Shown in pieces: positions 18,371-28,750 of a DNA stretch of 64,000 nt. Source of the stretch: Enterococcus hirae ATCC 9790 (GTDB lineage Bacteria > Bacillota > Bacilli > Lactobacillales > Enterococcaceae). Position 1 is the stretch's first letter. The number at the start of each line of letters is the position of its first letter. Where the stretch lies: NCBI RefSeq assembly GCF_000271405.2, contig NC_018081.1, positions 2,668,501 through 2,732,500 of the forward strand, read 5' to 3'. The translations under genes and the position numbers were made by a program. The notes beneath the pieces are model-generated. The model saw only the letters and a list, made by a program, of their open reading frames with translations, was not told the origin of the DNA and made no database searches.

Positions 18371-20597
18371 TTAGAACCATTTTTTGAATAGTATATAATA
18401 TAAAATTTGATATTCTGATTTTTCTTTTAATGTTGTTTGATCCATCATCACCCATAACAATTTCTTTTCTGGTGATCGGTCACTTGGAACCGGATTGACT
18501 AACTCTTTATCCCAAAGTTGAGTGGCTAATGACGTAATTCTTTTTTTGAGATCCTCTTTGGCATCATTTTTCAAAGCTAGGTTTTCTAATCCAAATTGGG
18601 TTACTACCCAACGATTGGTCGATTGCGTAGTATCAACGATCCCTTCTGAAGAAATGAAGCGCTTTTTAGGTTCTGCATGATAAATTTCAACGATATCACC
18701 TATTTTCAATGATACATTTTCTTCACCAGTAACAGACTCTATGCCTTCGATCGTTTTTTCGTATTTCAGTTCTCCTGTACTACTTTTGACCATTACTTTT
18801 ACATAAGTTTCATTCTCATAACGATAATGAGGTCTCGAATGCGTAACTGAAACAATTGCTTCTTGAGTATCACTGTTCTTGTTTGTTCTAAATGTAAATG
18901 AGCCAAACTTCCTGTCATTCACTCCATGAAAATCAATGACTTGGCTATCTTTTACTTCGTCCAACGTAATAACCGCATGATTTGTTACTTCTTTCACGTA
19001 AACATAACTATTCTGTGGGATGAAATACATCATTTGATTTCCAGAGAATTCTGCACAATAGATGCCATTAGGAATGTTTTTAAAAGTGACTACTCCTCCA
19101 GTGATTTCTTGAGTAGCTATTTCTTTCGCTCCATCTTTTAAAGTTATTTTGGTACCTTTTAATAGGTTTAAATCTTTCAAACTTAATTCAATCGTAAGAT
19201 CACCTTTTAGATTTAGCGCAGCAATCTCCTTATTTTGCACCATCTCAAAATTAAAATTGATCAAATAAGATGGGTCGACTAATTCACGCGCACGTGCCAA
19301 CTCACTTTCTGGTACGACATCAGCTAAAGAAGCGACTGCCGGATAACCATGCTCACGATTTTTTTGGACTTGTACTTGATCAAGCGTCAATCCCCATTTC
19401 TCTAAAACACCTGAAAAATCTAGTTGACTATTTTCACTATAGATACGATTCATTAAATCAGGTAAGGTATGATCTTCACGGACGAAATCTGATTGATTAG
19501 CTATTTTACGATATTCTTGGTACATTTTAGCAAAAGCCTCATCTCCAGCTTTTTGTTTCAACATCGCTAATAAAATTAGTTTTTCGTTGGCTTTAGCCTC
19601 AGCATATGTACGTTTTTCGTAGATCATATGTTCATACATACTTCTTTCTACTGTATCTTTTTTCCCTTCAAATAGCCCGCCTTTTTTATCTGCTTCTTTT
19701 CCAAATAGGATATTGTACTCATACTGAACACCAAACAAATTATTTGATATTTCTCCCGTATACATTCCAACTCCATCAAAACCAGCTTGATAGCCATGAC
19801 CAATTTCATGCAACACTTTCCAACTGTCTTCAGTTAACCAGCACTCGACTGTGCTATAGCTATTTGCTGCCCATTCTGAGGAATAATAAGCACCGCCACG
19901 TCCGTTTTTATCTGCTTTAAAGAAAAAACGGTTCACTCCATTTTGATTTTCTTTAGACGAGTTATCAAAACCAGCGATTTGATTATAGTAACCAAACAAT
20001 TCGATGTAGTGTTCGATCAATTCATCTAAGGAACGGTAATCTTTCAAGTTTCTTACTTTTTCTTTATCATTTTTAGGAACAAGCAATTGAAAATCTGGTC
20101 CTTTAATCAAAGCATATTCAGCATCGAACTTGTCCCACATTGAAAGAAACATAGTATCGTCTCCATGATAATTATAAACTGGTAATGGTTTAATATTTTC
20201 AGAAGTGACGATTTCATATTCAATCTGAGCAGCTTCTTCTCCATATGGCGTATCAATAAACGGAACCAAAAGATCATCTGCACTTATACTTACCCATTCT
20301 GAACCAACTAAGATACTTTTTTCGATACTTGAAGCATTACCTAACAATCTCAATCTTAATTTATTTTTGAATTGTTTATTTGTTTGTCTAATCCTCAATT
20401 CAACATTTTCGGACAAGATAAATCCTAAATCCTGGCGATCATGATTTTTTCCTTTATCCATCCCTGCATTGAAGATCCAAGTTGGTTCAGGAATACTAAA
20501 AATCTCTTTTTTAATTACCTCTTGCGCCTGAACATTCGTAGAAAACAAACAACCAAAAAAATAACACTGATAACCATATCAAAAAAATCTTTTTCAA
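18371..20597 (-). CDS. Secreted M60-family (enhancin-like) metalloprotease, frameshift in signal peptide
   Basis: The in-frame part gives 725 residues with the zinc motif HEIGH (KVLHEIGHGYQ) and the M60/enhancin layout: N-terminal beta domain, central gluzincin-type protease domain and C-terminal beta-rich domains. M60 proteases cleave mucin-type glycoproteins. Upstream, TTG at 20597 with AAAAGGA begins MKKIFLIWLSVLFF, a signal peptide, but the frame changes at a seven-T run (20555-20561 on plus). With six T the protein reads FFGCLFSTNVQAQEV, a normal cleavage site. So the intact gene probably spans 18371-20597. A host-mucin role is inferred. Confidence 0.75.
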
Positions 20598-21008
20598 ACA
20601 AAAAACATCCTTTTATGTAATTTTATACAAATTGCCATTTAATCAAACAAAGCAATCGTATACATTTAAGTATAAATAAAATAGTCAACAACCACAATAA
20701 AAATTATACTTTCACTTCAATTAAACTATTTTTTTAAAGAAATAATTAAGATGCAAGCTATAATTTTCTAAAACAAACATTTTAATGATTTGTTATTTTA
20801 TAAAATAATAAAAATGATTTAAAACAGTTAAGAAAACATAAGGCCAATATATCTGACAACTCATTTTTCTCCGTTTATTATTTTAGAAAGATAACCAACA
20901 GTCAAAAAATAGTTTTAGGTCGATTTCTTAGAGTGAATTGTTAAGACACAAGCAAATATAAGTGTTTTTTCTTTTACGTTGATTTTCGATTACTCCATTA
21001 GCCACAAC

Positions 21009-21110
21009 AAAAAAAGACTGAGGCAAGTTGTGATATGCTCTCCCTATACAGGACTTTTATATTTCAGTGTCCTATATAGGGGGGAGCATATCAGATTGGC
21101 TCAGTCTCTT
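21009..21110 (-). terminator. Large imperfect hairpin (about 41-base arms), terminator of the methyltransferase gene
   Basis: AAGACTGAG...GATATGCTC...CCCTAT...AGGAC on the left pairs with the matching right arm across a 12-base loop. On the minus strand it ends with CTCAGTC followed by seven T. It is much longer than an ordinary terminator and may be a mobile palindromic unit. Confidence 0.65.
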
Positions 21111-21117
21111 CTCATCA

Positions 21118-21151
21118 TATCTCTAAAGACGGATAAACGGTGTTCAAAAAG
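21118..21151 (+). repeat. 34-bp dispersed repeat, copy 1
   Basis: Begins TATCTCTAAAGACG and ends GGTGTTCAAAAAG; it matches the reverse complement of 59960-59993 at 31 of 34 positions. Confidence 0.65.
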
Positions 21152-21236
21152 TCATTCCTCGTCAATCCGTCCTAAGAGATAAATCGTTTTTCTCTATATT
21201 CTTAGAGTAAACAAAACTAGTCATGCCCATTTGGGG

Positions 21237-21965
21237 TCACTCCTTCTTGATTAGTAGTAGCCGATAGGTCAACATCGTTGTACTAACAATTTTTTCTTTT
21301 GGGTCAAAATATTTTTGAATATACTCTTTAAAAATTGTTTCTTCTAGATATTCTTGATAATAAGCTCTCATAAAATCTTCCGTAATTTCTTCTTTAAACG
21401 TATACGTAAATTCTTTTCTTTTATAGGACCATTCTTCATCTTTTAAATAAGTTTCCAATTGATCCATTATTACTGGTGAAGTCACAGCATCTTCTTCGAA
21501 AATTCCTAATTTTTTTTCCAACGATGTAAACAGATCTTCTTTAGAAGAGACAACTCTTAGGATGACACAATATTTTTTCATCTTTGTTAACATTCTACTT
21601 AACCTTACGGAATCGTCTAAAGCCGGATTAGAAGCAGAGAAAATAAAATCATACGTTTTTCCATTTTCCAGAAATTCAGAAAAAGTCTGTTTCGTTAGAT
21701 GAATGTTTTCCCTCCCCAATCTAGCTGCTTCTTCAGTAGCAAACTTCAACATTTCATCCGAAAAATCTATCAATTCATATGTAGTTGCTTCTTTTGACAT
21801 CGCTAGATAGCGTCCAGCGCCACCTGCTACATCCACTATTTTCTCAGTTGGTAATGCAGCTTCTTTTTTTAGATATTCAATGACATCTCGGACAATTGTT
21901 TTGTCTGATTCTTTTTGATTCATGTAGTAATCGCTTGCAAAGGCGTCCCATTCTTCTTCGTTCAT
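21237..21965 (-). CDS. Class I SAM-dependent methyltransferase
   Basis: 242 residues from the ATG at 21965, about six bases after AGAGGA; a second ATG at 21971 is too close to that site. VDVAGGAGRYL is SAM-binding motif I, followed by an acidic residue in YELIDFSDEML, and FSASNPAL is motif IV-like. The C-terminal half is lysine- and glutamate-rich. The target is unknown; it resembles small-molecule or ubiquinone-type methyltransferases rather than rRNA enzymes. It is monocistronic between two hairpins. Confidence 0.8.
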   Translation of the reverse strand: MNEEEWDAFASDYYMNQKESDKTIVRDVIEYLKKEAALPTEKIVDVAGGAGRYLAMSKEATTYELIDFSDEMLKFATEEAARLGRENIHLTKQTFSEFLENGKTYDFIFSASNPALDDSVRLSRMLTKMKKYCVILRVVSSKEDLFTSLEKKLGIFEEDAVTSPVIMDQLETYLKDEEWSYKRKEFTYTFKEEITEDFMRAYYQEYLEETIFKEYIQKYFDPKEKIVSTTMLTYRLLLIKKE

Positions 21966-22236
21966 TTTCATTCCTCTATTTCTCTATTTTTATATCGCTT
22001 TTTCACTTTTCGGAATAAATAATATACTGACTAATTCATAACCAAAACCTACCTGCTCTTAGGCTTATCGAAATAATTATTTTTAAAATTTCTGTCCTTT
22101 CATTATACATGATTCACATGTGTTTTCCTTTCTTTCTATCTCATCAGAGCCAAATTTTTAAATTACCGATATAGTTCTTCACTATGTATATTAGACAGCT
22201 ATCATCAAGTAAAGAATAAAGATGTCATTGAACAAA
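21966..22236. other. Intergenic region, no gene seen
   Basis: AT-rich sequence between the methyltransferase start and the terminator of the ATPase gene. I see no reading frame with a ribosome site and no structured RNA. Confidence 0.4.
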
Positions 22237-22289
22237 AAACTGGCTGGTATACATTCGGTTGAATCCCGAAGCCATACCAGCCAGTTGGT
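22236..22289 (-). terminator. Terminator of the P-type ATPase gene
   Basis: AACTGGCTGGTAT pairs with ATACCAGCCAGTT (13 bp), and on the minus strand is followed by TTTTTT. Confidence 0.88.
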
Positions 22290-22349
22290 GAAATACTCTG
22301 CTATTAACTTTTGAATAGCACATCAAAAAATTATCCCAGGTATTCCTTT

Positions 22350-25016
22350 TTATTTCTCTTTTTGTACGTGTACAAGGATCAGTTTTGTGATTTCCATTAA
22401 AATGATTGTTACTAAGGCAATCCCGATTGACGTAAAGACTTCTGTCAAACCAAATGCTGCTGGAATTGAAAAGACTTCTTTCAAGCCTGGGATCATCGTC
22501 AAGCAATACAATGCACTACATACTACAACAGCTAACAATACGCTTCGATTTGCGAAGAAACCTGCTTGGATCGCTGTTTGTGTGTTAGAACGCGCAGGGA
22601 ATGTTTGTAATGTTCGACACCAGATCAATGTAGAAAACGACATTGCTACGCCAAATTCTGGTGAATGTTGCATTCCTAACCATTGCGCAAAAATGACTGC
22701 GATACCGATTAATACGCCTCGATAAGTAACCGAGATCAATGTTTTATCGGTAAAGATTCCTGAATTTGGATCTCTTGGTGGACGTTTCATTGTAGCTGGT
22801 TCGGCTTTTTCTGTTCCTAAAGCAATCGCTGGTAATGAGTCGTTGACTAAGTTGATAAACAATAATTGTAATGCTGTAAATGGATTGGACCAATCAGCAA
22901 CTAAAGCGAAGACAATCGCAATGATCGCACCTAAGTTTCCAGAGAATAAATAGGCAATCGCCTTTTTGATATTATCAAAAACATTACGTCCTACTTCTAC
23001 GGCACTAACGATTGAAGCAAAGTTATCATCGGTCAAGACCATCGCTGCCGCATCTTTCGATACATCCGTACCCGTACCCATGGCAATACCGATATCCGCT
23101 TGTTTCAGGGCCGGAGCATCATTAACACCATCGCCTGTCATCGCAGAAATGTGTCCTTTTGTTTGCCATGCACGTACGATTCGGATCTTGTTTTCAGGAG
23201 ATACACGTGCGTATACAGTCACTTTTTCCAAGACTTCGTTTAATTGATCTTCGGTCAATTCATCTAACTCTGTCCCTGTAAGTGCTTGATCTCCTTCTGC
23301 AAAGATCCCAATTTCTTTCGCGATCGCAACAGCAGTCGTTTTGTGGTCTCCAGTGATCATAATTGTTTTAATTCCAGCGCTTCGAGCTTCTTTAACTGCT
23401 TGTGTGACTTCTGCTCTTGGAGGATCGATCATGGCAAGTAATCCAACTAGAATCAAGTCATTTTCATCTTCAAATGACAACTCTGGACTTTCAATTGGGC
23501 GATAAGCAAAGGCTAAAACACGCAATGCCTTGTTTGAGAAAGCTTCATTTTGTTCTTTGAATTGTTTCATCAATTCCTCTGTCATTGGTACAACTTCACC
23601 ATTTAGCAAGACCTTTTTACTGCGAGCAAACACGATATCTGGTCCACCTTTAACAAAAAGATAGTGTCCCTGATCAATGTTATGAGCAGTCGACATTAAT
23701 TTTCGGTCAGAATCAAATGGTAATTCAGCTTTTCTTGGATAGTTGTTACGGATTTCTTGATACGGTTGATTCAATTTTTCACTAAAATCAATAAACGCTA
23801 CCTCTGTCGGATCTCCAAGTTTCGTACCATCTTCACTGATGGAAGCATCATTGGCTAATACACTGATTTCAATCAAGCGTCTTTCATCGTCTATCCATTT
23901 TTTTGGATCATCGGTAAAATCTCCAGTCGAACCATTCGCTAGATAATAATCAACTACCGTCATCTTATTTTGGGTCAATGTCCCAGTTTTATCTGTACAA
24001 ATAATACTAGTCGAACCCAGTGTTTCCACTGCTGGTAATTTTCGGATAATGGCATGTCGCTTCGCCATTTTATTGGTTCCCAAGGATAAAACGATCGTTA
24101 CGATTGATTGTAATGCTTCTGGGATGGCAGCAACCGCAACAGCGACTGCAAACATTACTGCACTAACGATATCAGCAGTTAAATCACCTGTGCCTCCGCC
24201 AAGATAGATTCGGAACAATTGGATACCTAAAATAACTAACGATAAAGCTAAAATCGCTAAACTTAACTTCTTACTAAATTTATCTAATCCACGCTGTAGT
24301 GGTGTTACTTGTTCAGTTGTTGATTCAAGTAACCCTGCCACCTCACCGATTTCTGTGTTATTTCCAGTAGCGGTAACTAAGAATTTCCCACGACCATAAG
24401 TAATGATTGTTCCACTAAATACCATGTTGATACGATCACCAATCGGCACTGTCTGACTAATATCAGTTACTTCTTTTTCCGATGCTGTCGATTCACCAGT
24501 TAGCATCCCTTCATCCACTTTCAATGATCCAGCTTCTAACAACCGACCATCGGCAGGGACATAATCTCCCGCTTCCAATAAAACGATATCTCCTACAACC
24601 AGTTCATTCGCAGGGATCGTTTTTTCTTTTCCATCACGAATCACACGTGCATCAGGTGCAGAAAGATTTTTCAATGCCTCTAAAGAACCTTCTGCTTTCT
24701 TCGTTTGGATCACACTAATCACGGAGTTCAACATCAATACGGCAAAAATAACGAAAAATTCGATATAATCTCCCATGACCATTTGAATCAAAGCGACAAT
24801 CAATAAGACAATAACCATTGCATCTTTAAAAGTTTCTAAAAACAATTTCCACGTTGGCTTCTTAGGTGCTTCTTTTAACTGATTCAATCCGTCTCTTTCT
24901 AACTTTTCTTTTGCTTGTGATGTACTCAAACCATCGATTGAGCTCTGTGTTTTTTGCATCAGCGAGTCAATTGGTTCTTTATAGACAACTTGCTGAGCCT
25001 GTTCTTTGTTTTCCAA
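22350..25016 (-). CDS. P2-type ATPase, probable Mn2+ (or Ca2+) exporter
   Basis: 888 residues with an N-terminal cation-ATPase domain, ten membrane helices, the TGES loop, the phosphorylated Asp in DKTGTLT, the KGGPD nucleotide-site motif and TGDGVNDAPAL. Membrane motifs AAIPEAL (helix 4) and NLVNDSLP (helix 6) are of the SERCA/PMCA-like P2 group, so homology alone would suggest calcium. However, the leader carries a yybP-ykoY Mn2+ riboswitch; the riboswitch-controlled homologues YoaB of Lactococcus and MgtA of pneumococcus protect against metal excess. I therefore favour Mn2+/Ca2+ efflux. ATG at 25016. Confidence 0.87.
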   Translation of the reverse strand: MENKEQAQQVVYKEPIDSLMQKTQSSIDGLSTSQAKEKLERDGLNQLKEAPKKPTWKLFLETFKDAMVIVLLIVALIQMVMGDYIEFFVIFAVLMLNSVISVIQTKKAEGSLEALKNLSAPDARVIRDGKEKTIPANELVVGDIVLLEAGDYVPADGRLLEAGSLKVDEGMLTGESTASEKEVTDISQTVPIGDRINMVFSGTIITYGRGKFLVTATGNNTEIGEVAGLLESTTEQVTPLQRGLDKFSKKLSLAILALSLVILGIQLFRIYLGGGTGDLTADIVSAVMFAVAVAVAAIPEALQSIVTIVLSLGTNKMAKRHAIIRKLPAVETLGSTSIICTDKTGTLTQNKMTVVDYYLANGSTGDFTDDPKKWIDDERRLIEISVLANDASISEDGTKLGDPTEVAFIDFSEKLNQPYQEIRNNYPRKAELPFDSDRKLMSTAHNIDQGHYLFVKGGPDIVFARSKKVLLNGEVVPMTEELMKQFKEQNEAFSNKALRVLAFAYRPIESPELSFEDENDLILVGLLAMIDPPRAEVTQAVKEARSAGIKTIMITGDHKTTAVAIAKEIGIFAEGDQALTGTELDELTEDQLNEVLEKVTVYARVSPENKIRIVRAWQTKGHISAMTGDGVNDAPALKQADIGIAMGTGTDVSKDAAAMVLTDDNFASIVSAVEVGRNVFDNIKKAIAYLFSGNLGAIIAIVFALVADWSNPFTALQLLFINLVNDSLPAIALGTEKAEPATMKRPPRDPNSGIFTDKTLISVTYRGVLIGIAVIFAQWLGMQHSPEFGVAMSFSTLIWCRTLQTFPARSNTQTAIQAGFFANRSVLLAVVVCSALYCLTMIPGLKEVFSIPAAFGLTEVFTSIGIALVTIILMEITKLILVHVQKEK

Positions 25017-25063
25017 ATTCCATCCCCCATTTTGTTTTTCGTTACCAAAAAGTTTTCTGACTG

Positions 25064-25195
25064 AAAAAAAAGAGACCTAAGACAAATGCGGATTTGTCTT
25101 AGGTCTCACCATTTCATACAATACCAGAAAACCAAATGGTTAACTTACTGTTGATATTATCACAACAAACGTTGTCGGTTACTCCCCTAAGGAGA
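25064..25195 (-). promoter_or_regulatory. yybP-ykoY Mn2+ riboswitch with terminator switch
   Basis: On the minus strand the three conserved blocks appear in order: TTAGGGGAGTAACC, ATCAACAGTA and GTGAGACCTAAG. The closing stem pairs TTAGG with CCTAA. The second strand of that stem is also the first arm of a perfect 16-bp terminator hairpin (25072-25107) followed by eight U. The two folds exclude each other, so metal binding should allow read-through into the ATPase gene (an ON switch). Established knowledge: this class senses Mn2+. Confidence 0.88.
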
Positions 25196-25366
25196 TATTC
25201 AACTATATTCTTATCCTACATGAATGAATAGAAAATTGCAACCACTTTGCCTTGTGGTTCTTTATTTTTTCAAACCACTTTATAATCTCTGCAACTTCAA
25301 ATTTAGGATTCTAAGGATTCTCATGATATAATACTGTTTGTTATTCTAAATAAGGAGGAAGCTATT

Positions 25367-26818
25367 TTGGTTATCACTATTCTCACGATACTTTATTTCA
25401 TCAATGCACTAATTGCTTTAGTAACTATTTTAATCAAACCTCGTGACGTAGCTGCAATCTGGGCGTGGTTGCTCGTACTATTTGCTCTTCCAGGTCTTGG
25501 ATTTATTCTATATCTCTTCTTCGGTCGCGGATTGACTGATAAGAAAAAATTTTATTTGAGACAAAGCGACTTGAAAGAACTAGAAAATTTTCAAGATTTC
25601 AAAGGAGATACGATCGATCACTATGATCCCGTCATGGATAATGAAGAGCATCAACAATTTGTTGACTTCTTCTCTTCTTTGAATCGCATGCCATTAACCC
25701 GACGTAATTCCGTCACTTTATTAACAGATGGTCAACAAAAATTAACTTCTCTATTAAGTGATATTCGGCAGGCAAAGCATTCGATTCATATCGAATATTA
25801 TGCATTCGTCACGGACAACATCGGACAACAAATCTTGACATTACTTGAAGAAAAAGCTGCTGAAGGGGTTGAAGTCCGCTTATTATATGATGCGTTTGGC
25901 TCACACGGCACTAAACCGAAAGACTTTAACCGTTTGATCCAAAATGGTGGTCACGTCCACACATTCGTCACGTCACAAAGAGCATTACTTCGATTCCGCT
26001 TAAATTATCACGACCATCGTAAAATCGTCGTGATCGATGGTAAAATCGGCTATACCGGTGGCTTTAACATCGCCAATCAATATGTCAATCCAACCAAAAA
26101 GTTTGGTTATTGGCGTGATACTCATATTCGAATCTATGGCGCTGCTGCTTCATTATTACAGCTACGTTTTCTAACGGATTGGAATGTTTCAGTACCCGAA
26201 CAAAAGAAGGTTGCCTATCATCTTGATTACTTTTTTCAAAAAGAACTTGGGAAAGACGACAAGCATGAAAATACTTCGATTCAACTAGTATCAAGTGGTC
26301 CTAACAACGAACGTGAACAAATTAAATTATCCTTTATTAAATTGATCACAGCTGCTAAAAAACGGGTATGGATTCAAACACCTTACCTGGTTCCAGATGA
26401 AAGTGTGATCGCTGCCTTAAAAATTGCCGCTTCTTCTGGCGTAGAAGTCAAGATCATGATTCCTAATAAACCTGATCATCCGTTTATTTACCGAGCAACC
26501 CAATATTATGCACGTCAATTGATCAAAGAAAACGTTCAAATCTTGGTTTATGAGAATGGTTTTTTACATGCGAAAACATTGATCATGGATGATGAAATTT
26601 GTATGGTCGGCTCTGCCAATCAAGATGTTCGAAGTTATCGGTTGAACTTCGAAACCAGTGCTGTCATTTATGATCCAGCCTTTTTAACCCAGTTAGCAGA
26701 TCAATTTTTACAAGATGAAAAACAATGTACACCGATGACCACAGAAACAGTCAAAGAAATGTCTGGCTGGTTGTTATTCAAACAACAAATTTCTCGTTTG
26801 TTTTCACCTATCTTATAA
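25367..26818 (+). CDS. cls: Cardiolipin synthase
   Basis: 483 residues starting at TTG with AAGGAGGAAG upstream. Two N-terminal membrane segments (about 2-20 and 32-52) precede two phospholipase D domains, each with an HKD motif: HDHRKIVVIDG and HAKTLIMDDE, followed by GGFN and GSANQD. It joins two phosphatidylglycerols into cardiolipin and glycerol at the membrane. Length is normal. A terminator follows. With mprF in the same window, two enzymes share phosphatidylglycerol as substrate, both relevant to daptomycin response. Confidence 0.93.
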   Translation: MVITILTILYFINALIALVTILIKPRDVAAIWAWLLVLFALPGLGFILYLFFGRGLTDKKKFYLRQSDLKELENFQDFKGDTIDHYDPVMDNEEHQQFVDFFSSLNRMPLTRRNSVTLLTDGQQKLTSLLSDIRQAKHSIHIEYYAFVTDNIGQQILTLLEEKAAEGVEVRLLYDAFGSHGTKPKDFNRLIQNGGHVHTFVTSQRALLRFRLNYHDHRKIVVIDGKIGYTGGFNIANQYVNPTKKFGYWRDTHIRIYGAAASLLQLRFLTDWNVSVPEQKKVAYHLDYFFQKELGKDDKHENTSIQLVSSGPNNEREQIKLSFIKLITAAKKRVWIQTPYLVPDESVIAALKIAASSGVEVKIMIPNKPDHPFIYRATQYYARQLIKENVQILVYENGFLHAKTLIMDDEICMVGSANQDVRSYRLNFETSAVIYDPAFLTQLADQFLQDEKQCTPMTTETVKEMSGWLLFKQQISRLFSPIL

Positions 26819-26879
26819 ATCATACGCAGGAAAGACTTACAAAACATGAGAAACTAGTGTTTTTTCCTTGAGCCACAAA

Positions 26880-26935
26880 AAAAGCCAAGAGCTTCAGAAA
26901 CATTTTTTGTTTCTGGATTTCTCGGCTTATTTCTT
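26880..26935 (+). terminator. Terminator after cls
   Basis: AAGCC...CAGAAACA pairs with TGTTTCTG...GGCTT, followed by a T-rich tail. Confidence 0.75.
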
Positions 26936-27015
26936 TATGTTTAACTATTGCTTATTAGGAAACGTCGAAAATTGCTAGCGGAAAAATGAAGTAAGTCTCT
27001 TATCAAAAAATGACT

Positions 27016-28737
27016 CTATCCAGGAGCTTTTACGATAGTCCATTCTAATTCAGATTGATATACCCCACTTTTCCCTCCTGGAGCAACTGTTAGTTGGAAT
27101 TGATGAGCTTGGTCTTGAGGTAAAGAATACTCCCTATCATTGATCTGTCTTAATGAAAGATTGACAGGTGTCGTTGAAATCACTGAACGGACCGAGTCAT
27201 TTTGATAGGCTAACTGAGCCGCTAACTTTTGATCTCCATTACTAAACGGTTGAACTTGTTTAACGGTTAAATCCCAATCCTTTGGCTTGCCTGTTGTATC
27301 CTCTACTATCACATTCACTGCTTTTTGTGTCGTTGATTGGCTCGTTTGCCCTGTGATCACTAAATCTTGAAATAACATCTCTGGATCAATCTGTTTAAAT
27401 GAAATCGTTCCTTGAACCAATTGGATAATCAATTTCTCCTTTTCAGAAACCTGTCCTTCCGCATCTTTTCCATAAATTTCTACGTGGTTTTCTCCTAATT
27501 GGAGCTGATCTAGTGGGAGTTTTTGACAAAAATCTGTCCACGTATCTTTCTTTTCATTACTAATAGAATTTACTAAAACATTTTCCGTACCATTTAATTG
27601 ATAGAAAAGACGAATACTCTCACTTTCTTTATCTTTCCATTGACCTTTGATCACTAGTGACTGATCGGTCGGTGAAACCGTGACTTCACTTGTGGGTTCT
27701 AATAGTTTGACCTCTGGTGGTGTGTCTGCTTGAACAAGTGATAGCACTGCATCATCTTCAGCTACTTGCGTGCCGTTAGTGATCTTAAGATGAACTGCAT
27801 TATCTCCTAATTTCCCATGATTTTTCAAATCAACAGGAATTGAAAACGTCCCGTCTTCCTTAAAATCTGTTACTGATACTGGGATCGTTTGCCCATTGAT
27901 CGTCAAGTCAGGAGAAAGATTGCTTTGATCGCCCACCCAATTTCCTGTCAATGTTGTTTGGTAGGACTGCTCATCTGAAACAGTGATTTGCTTATTTTTT
28001 GTTGCTTCATCAAAAGAAAGGCCTAGTTCTTGAATCTTTGGCGCTGATACTGTTAGGAAATTATCCCAGTCAATCGTAGCTGTCTGACTATCGAAAATAG
28101 CTGTATGAAAAGTAAATTTACTTTTCGTTAGTGCTTCTTTTGTGATCTCCGCTTGGTAAGATAATGACACTTTATCCCCTTGATGAAGCAATAATTTTTG
28201 TAAGGAATATTGATCGTCGTAGTTTCCATCTGTAAAACCTGAGTCAGAGATTTGGGTCATCCTACCGTTATATGTGATATCGTCTGAATATAATATTTTT
28301 ACATTCGTATTAAAATACCACAACATCGTTGATTGCAACTGTGTATTGCTATCAATAAAGGCACCTGTTTGATTTTCCCCATTCATTGGCTGATAAGTAA
28401 AGGCTGGATCCCCGAATAATTTTAGCCCTTGAGTTTCTTCGGGATATAAAATCACGACAGAAGACTGCTTGTACACATCTGGCAGAATTCCTTCGTCCTG
28501 TTTTTCTAAAGTCGTCGTGACAGTAATTTTATCGCCTACAGCTGTGTAATTAGGTGCATGATCTTTTGTATAAGAAATGGTTGCTTTTACATGCCCATCA
28601 AAAATGAGTCCTTCCGTCTTTTCTGGATAAGTAACATCCGCTAACACCGAAGTAGTAGAAAAGAAAAGAGTGATCAAAAAACAAAAAAAGAATAAAAAGA
28701 TAAAGAGCTCTTGTCTTAATTGTTTTTTTGCATCCAT
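27016..28737 (-). CDS. WxL-domain surface protein, large (locus 1)
   Basis: 573 residues: basic N-terminus, signal peptide ending near TTSVLADV, several beta-sandwich domains, and a C-terminal WxL domain with KDWDLTVKQ and the closing YQSELEWTIVK motif. WxL domains attach non-covalently to peptidoglycan, and such loci have been linked to bile-salt tolerance and host-matrix binding in E. faecium. It is the last gene of a five-gene operon, following the DUF916/DUF3324 protein by 13 bases. No terminator is obvious after it. Confidence 0.85.
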   Translation of the reverse strand: MDAKKQLRQELFIFLFFFCFLITLFFSTTSVLADVTYPEKTEGLIFDGHVKATISYTKDHAPNYTAVGDKITVTTTLEKQDEGILPDVYKQSSVVILYPEETQGLKLFGDPAFTYQPMNGENQTGAFIDSNTQLQSTMLWYFNTNVKILYSDDITYNGRMTQISDSGFTDGNYDDQYSLQKLLLHQGDKVSLSYQAEITKEALTKSKFTFHTAIFDSQTATIDWDNFLTVSAPKIQELGLSFDEATKNKQITVSDEQSYQTTLTGNWVGDQSNLSPDLTINGQTIPVSVTDFKEDGTFSIPVDLKNHGKLGDNAVHLKITNGTQVAEDDAVLSLVQADTPPEVKLLEPTSEVTVSPTDQSLVIKGQWKDKESESIRLFYQLNGTENVLVNSISNEKKDTWTDFCQKLPLDQLQLGENHVEIYGKDAEGQVSEKEKLIIQLVQGTISFKQIDPEMLFQDLVITGQTSQSTTQKAVNVIVEDTTGKPKDWDLTVKQVQPFSNGDQKLAAQLAYQNDSVRSVISTTPVNLSLRQINDREYSLPQDQAHQFQLTVAPGGKSGVYQSELEWTIVKAPG

Positions 28738-28750
28738 TTGACTAGCTCAC

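Larger units (their letters stand above)
20598..21236. other. AT-rich intergenic region with a large hairpin and a dispersed repeat
   Basis: No gene seen on either strand. It holds the long inverted repeat at 21011-21110 and the 34-bp repeat at 21118-21151, both listed separately. The rest is very AT-rich and could carry the protease promoter. Confidence 0.5.

Noticed and set aside
22225..22506. 93-codon frame at the 3' end of the P-type ATPase
   Set aside because: Overlaps the ATPase and its terminator in another frame; the ATPase is intact with its family-typical end.
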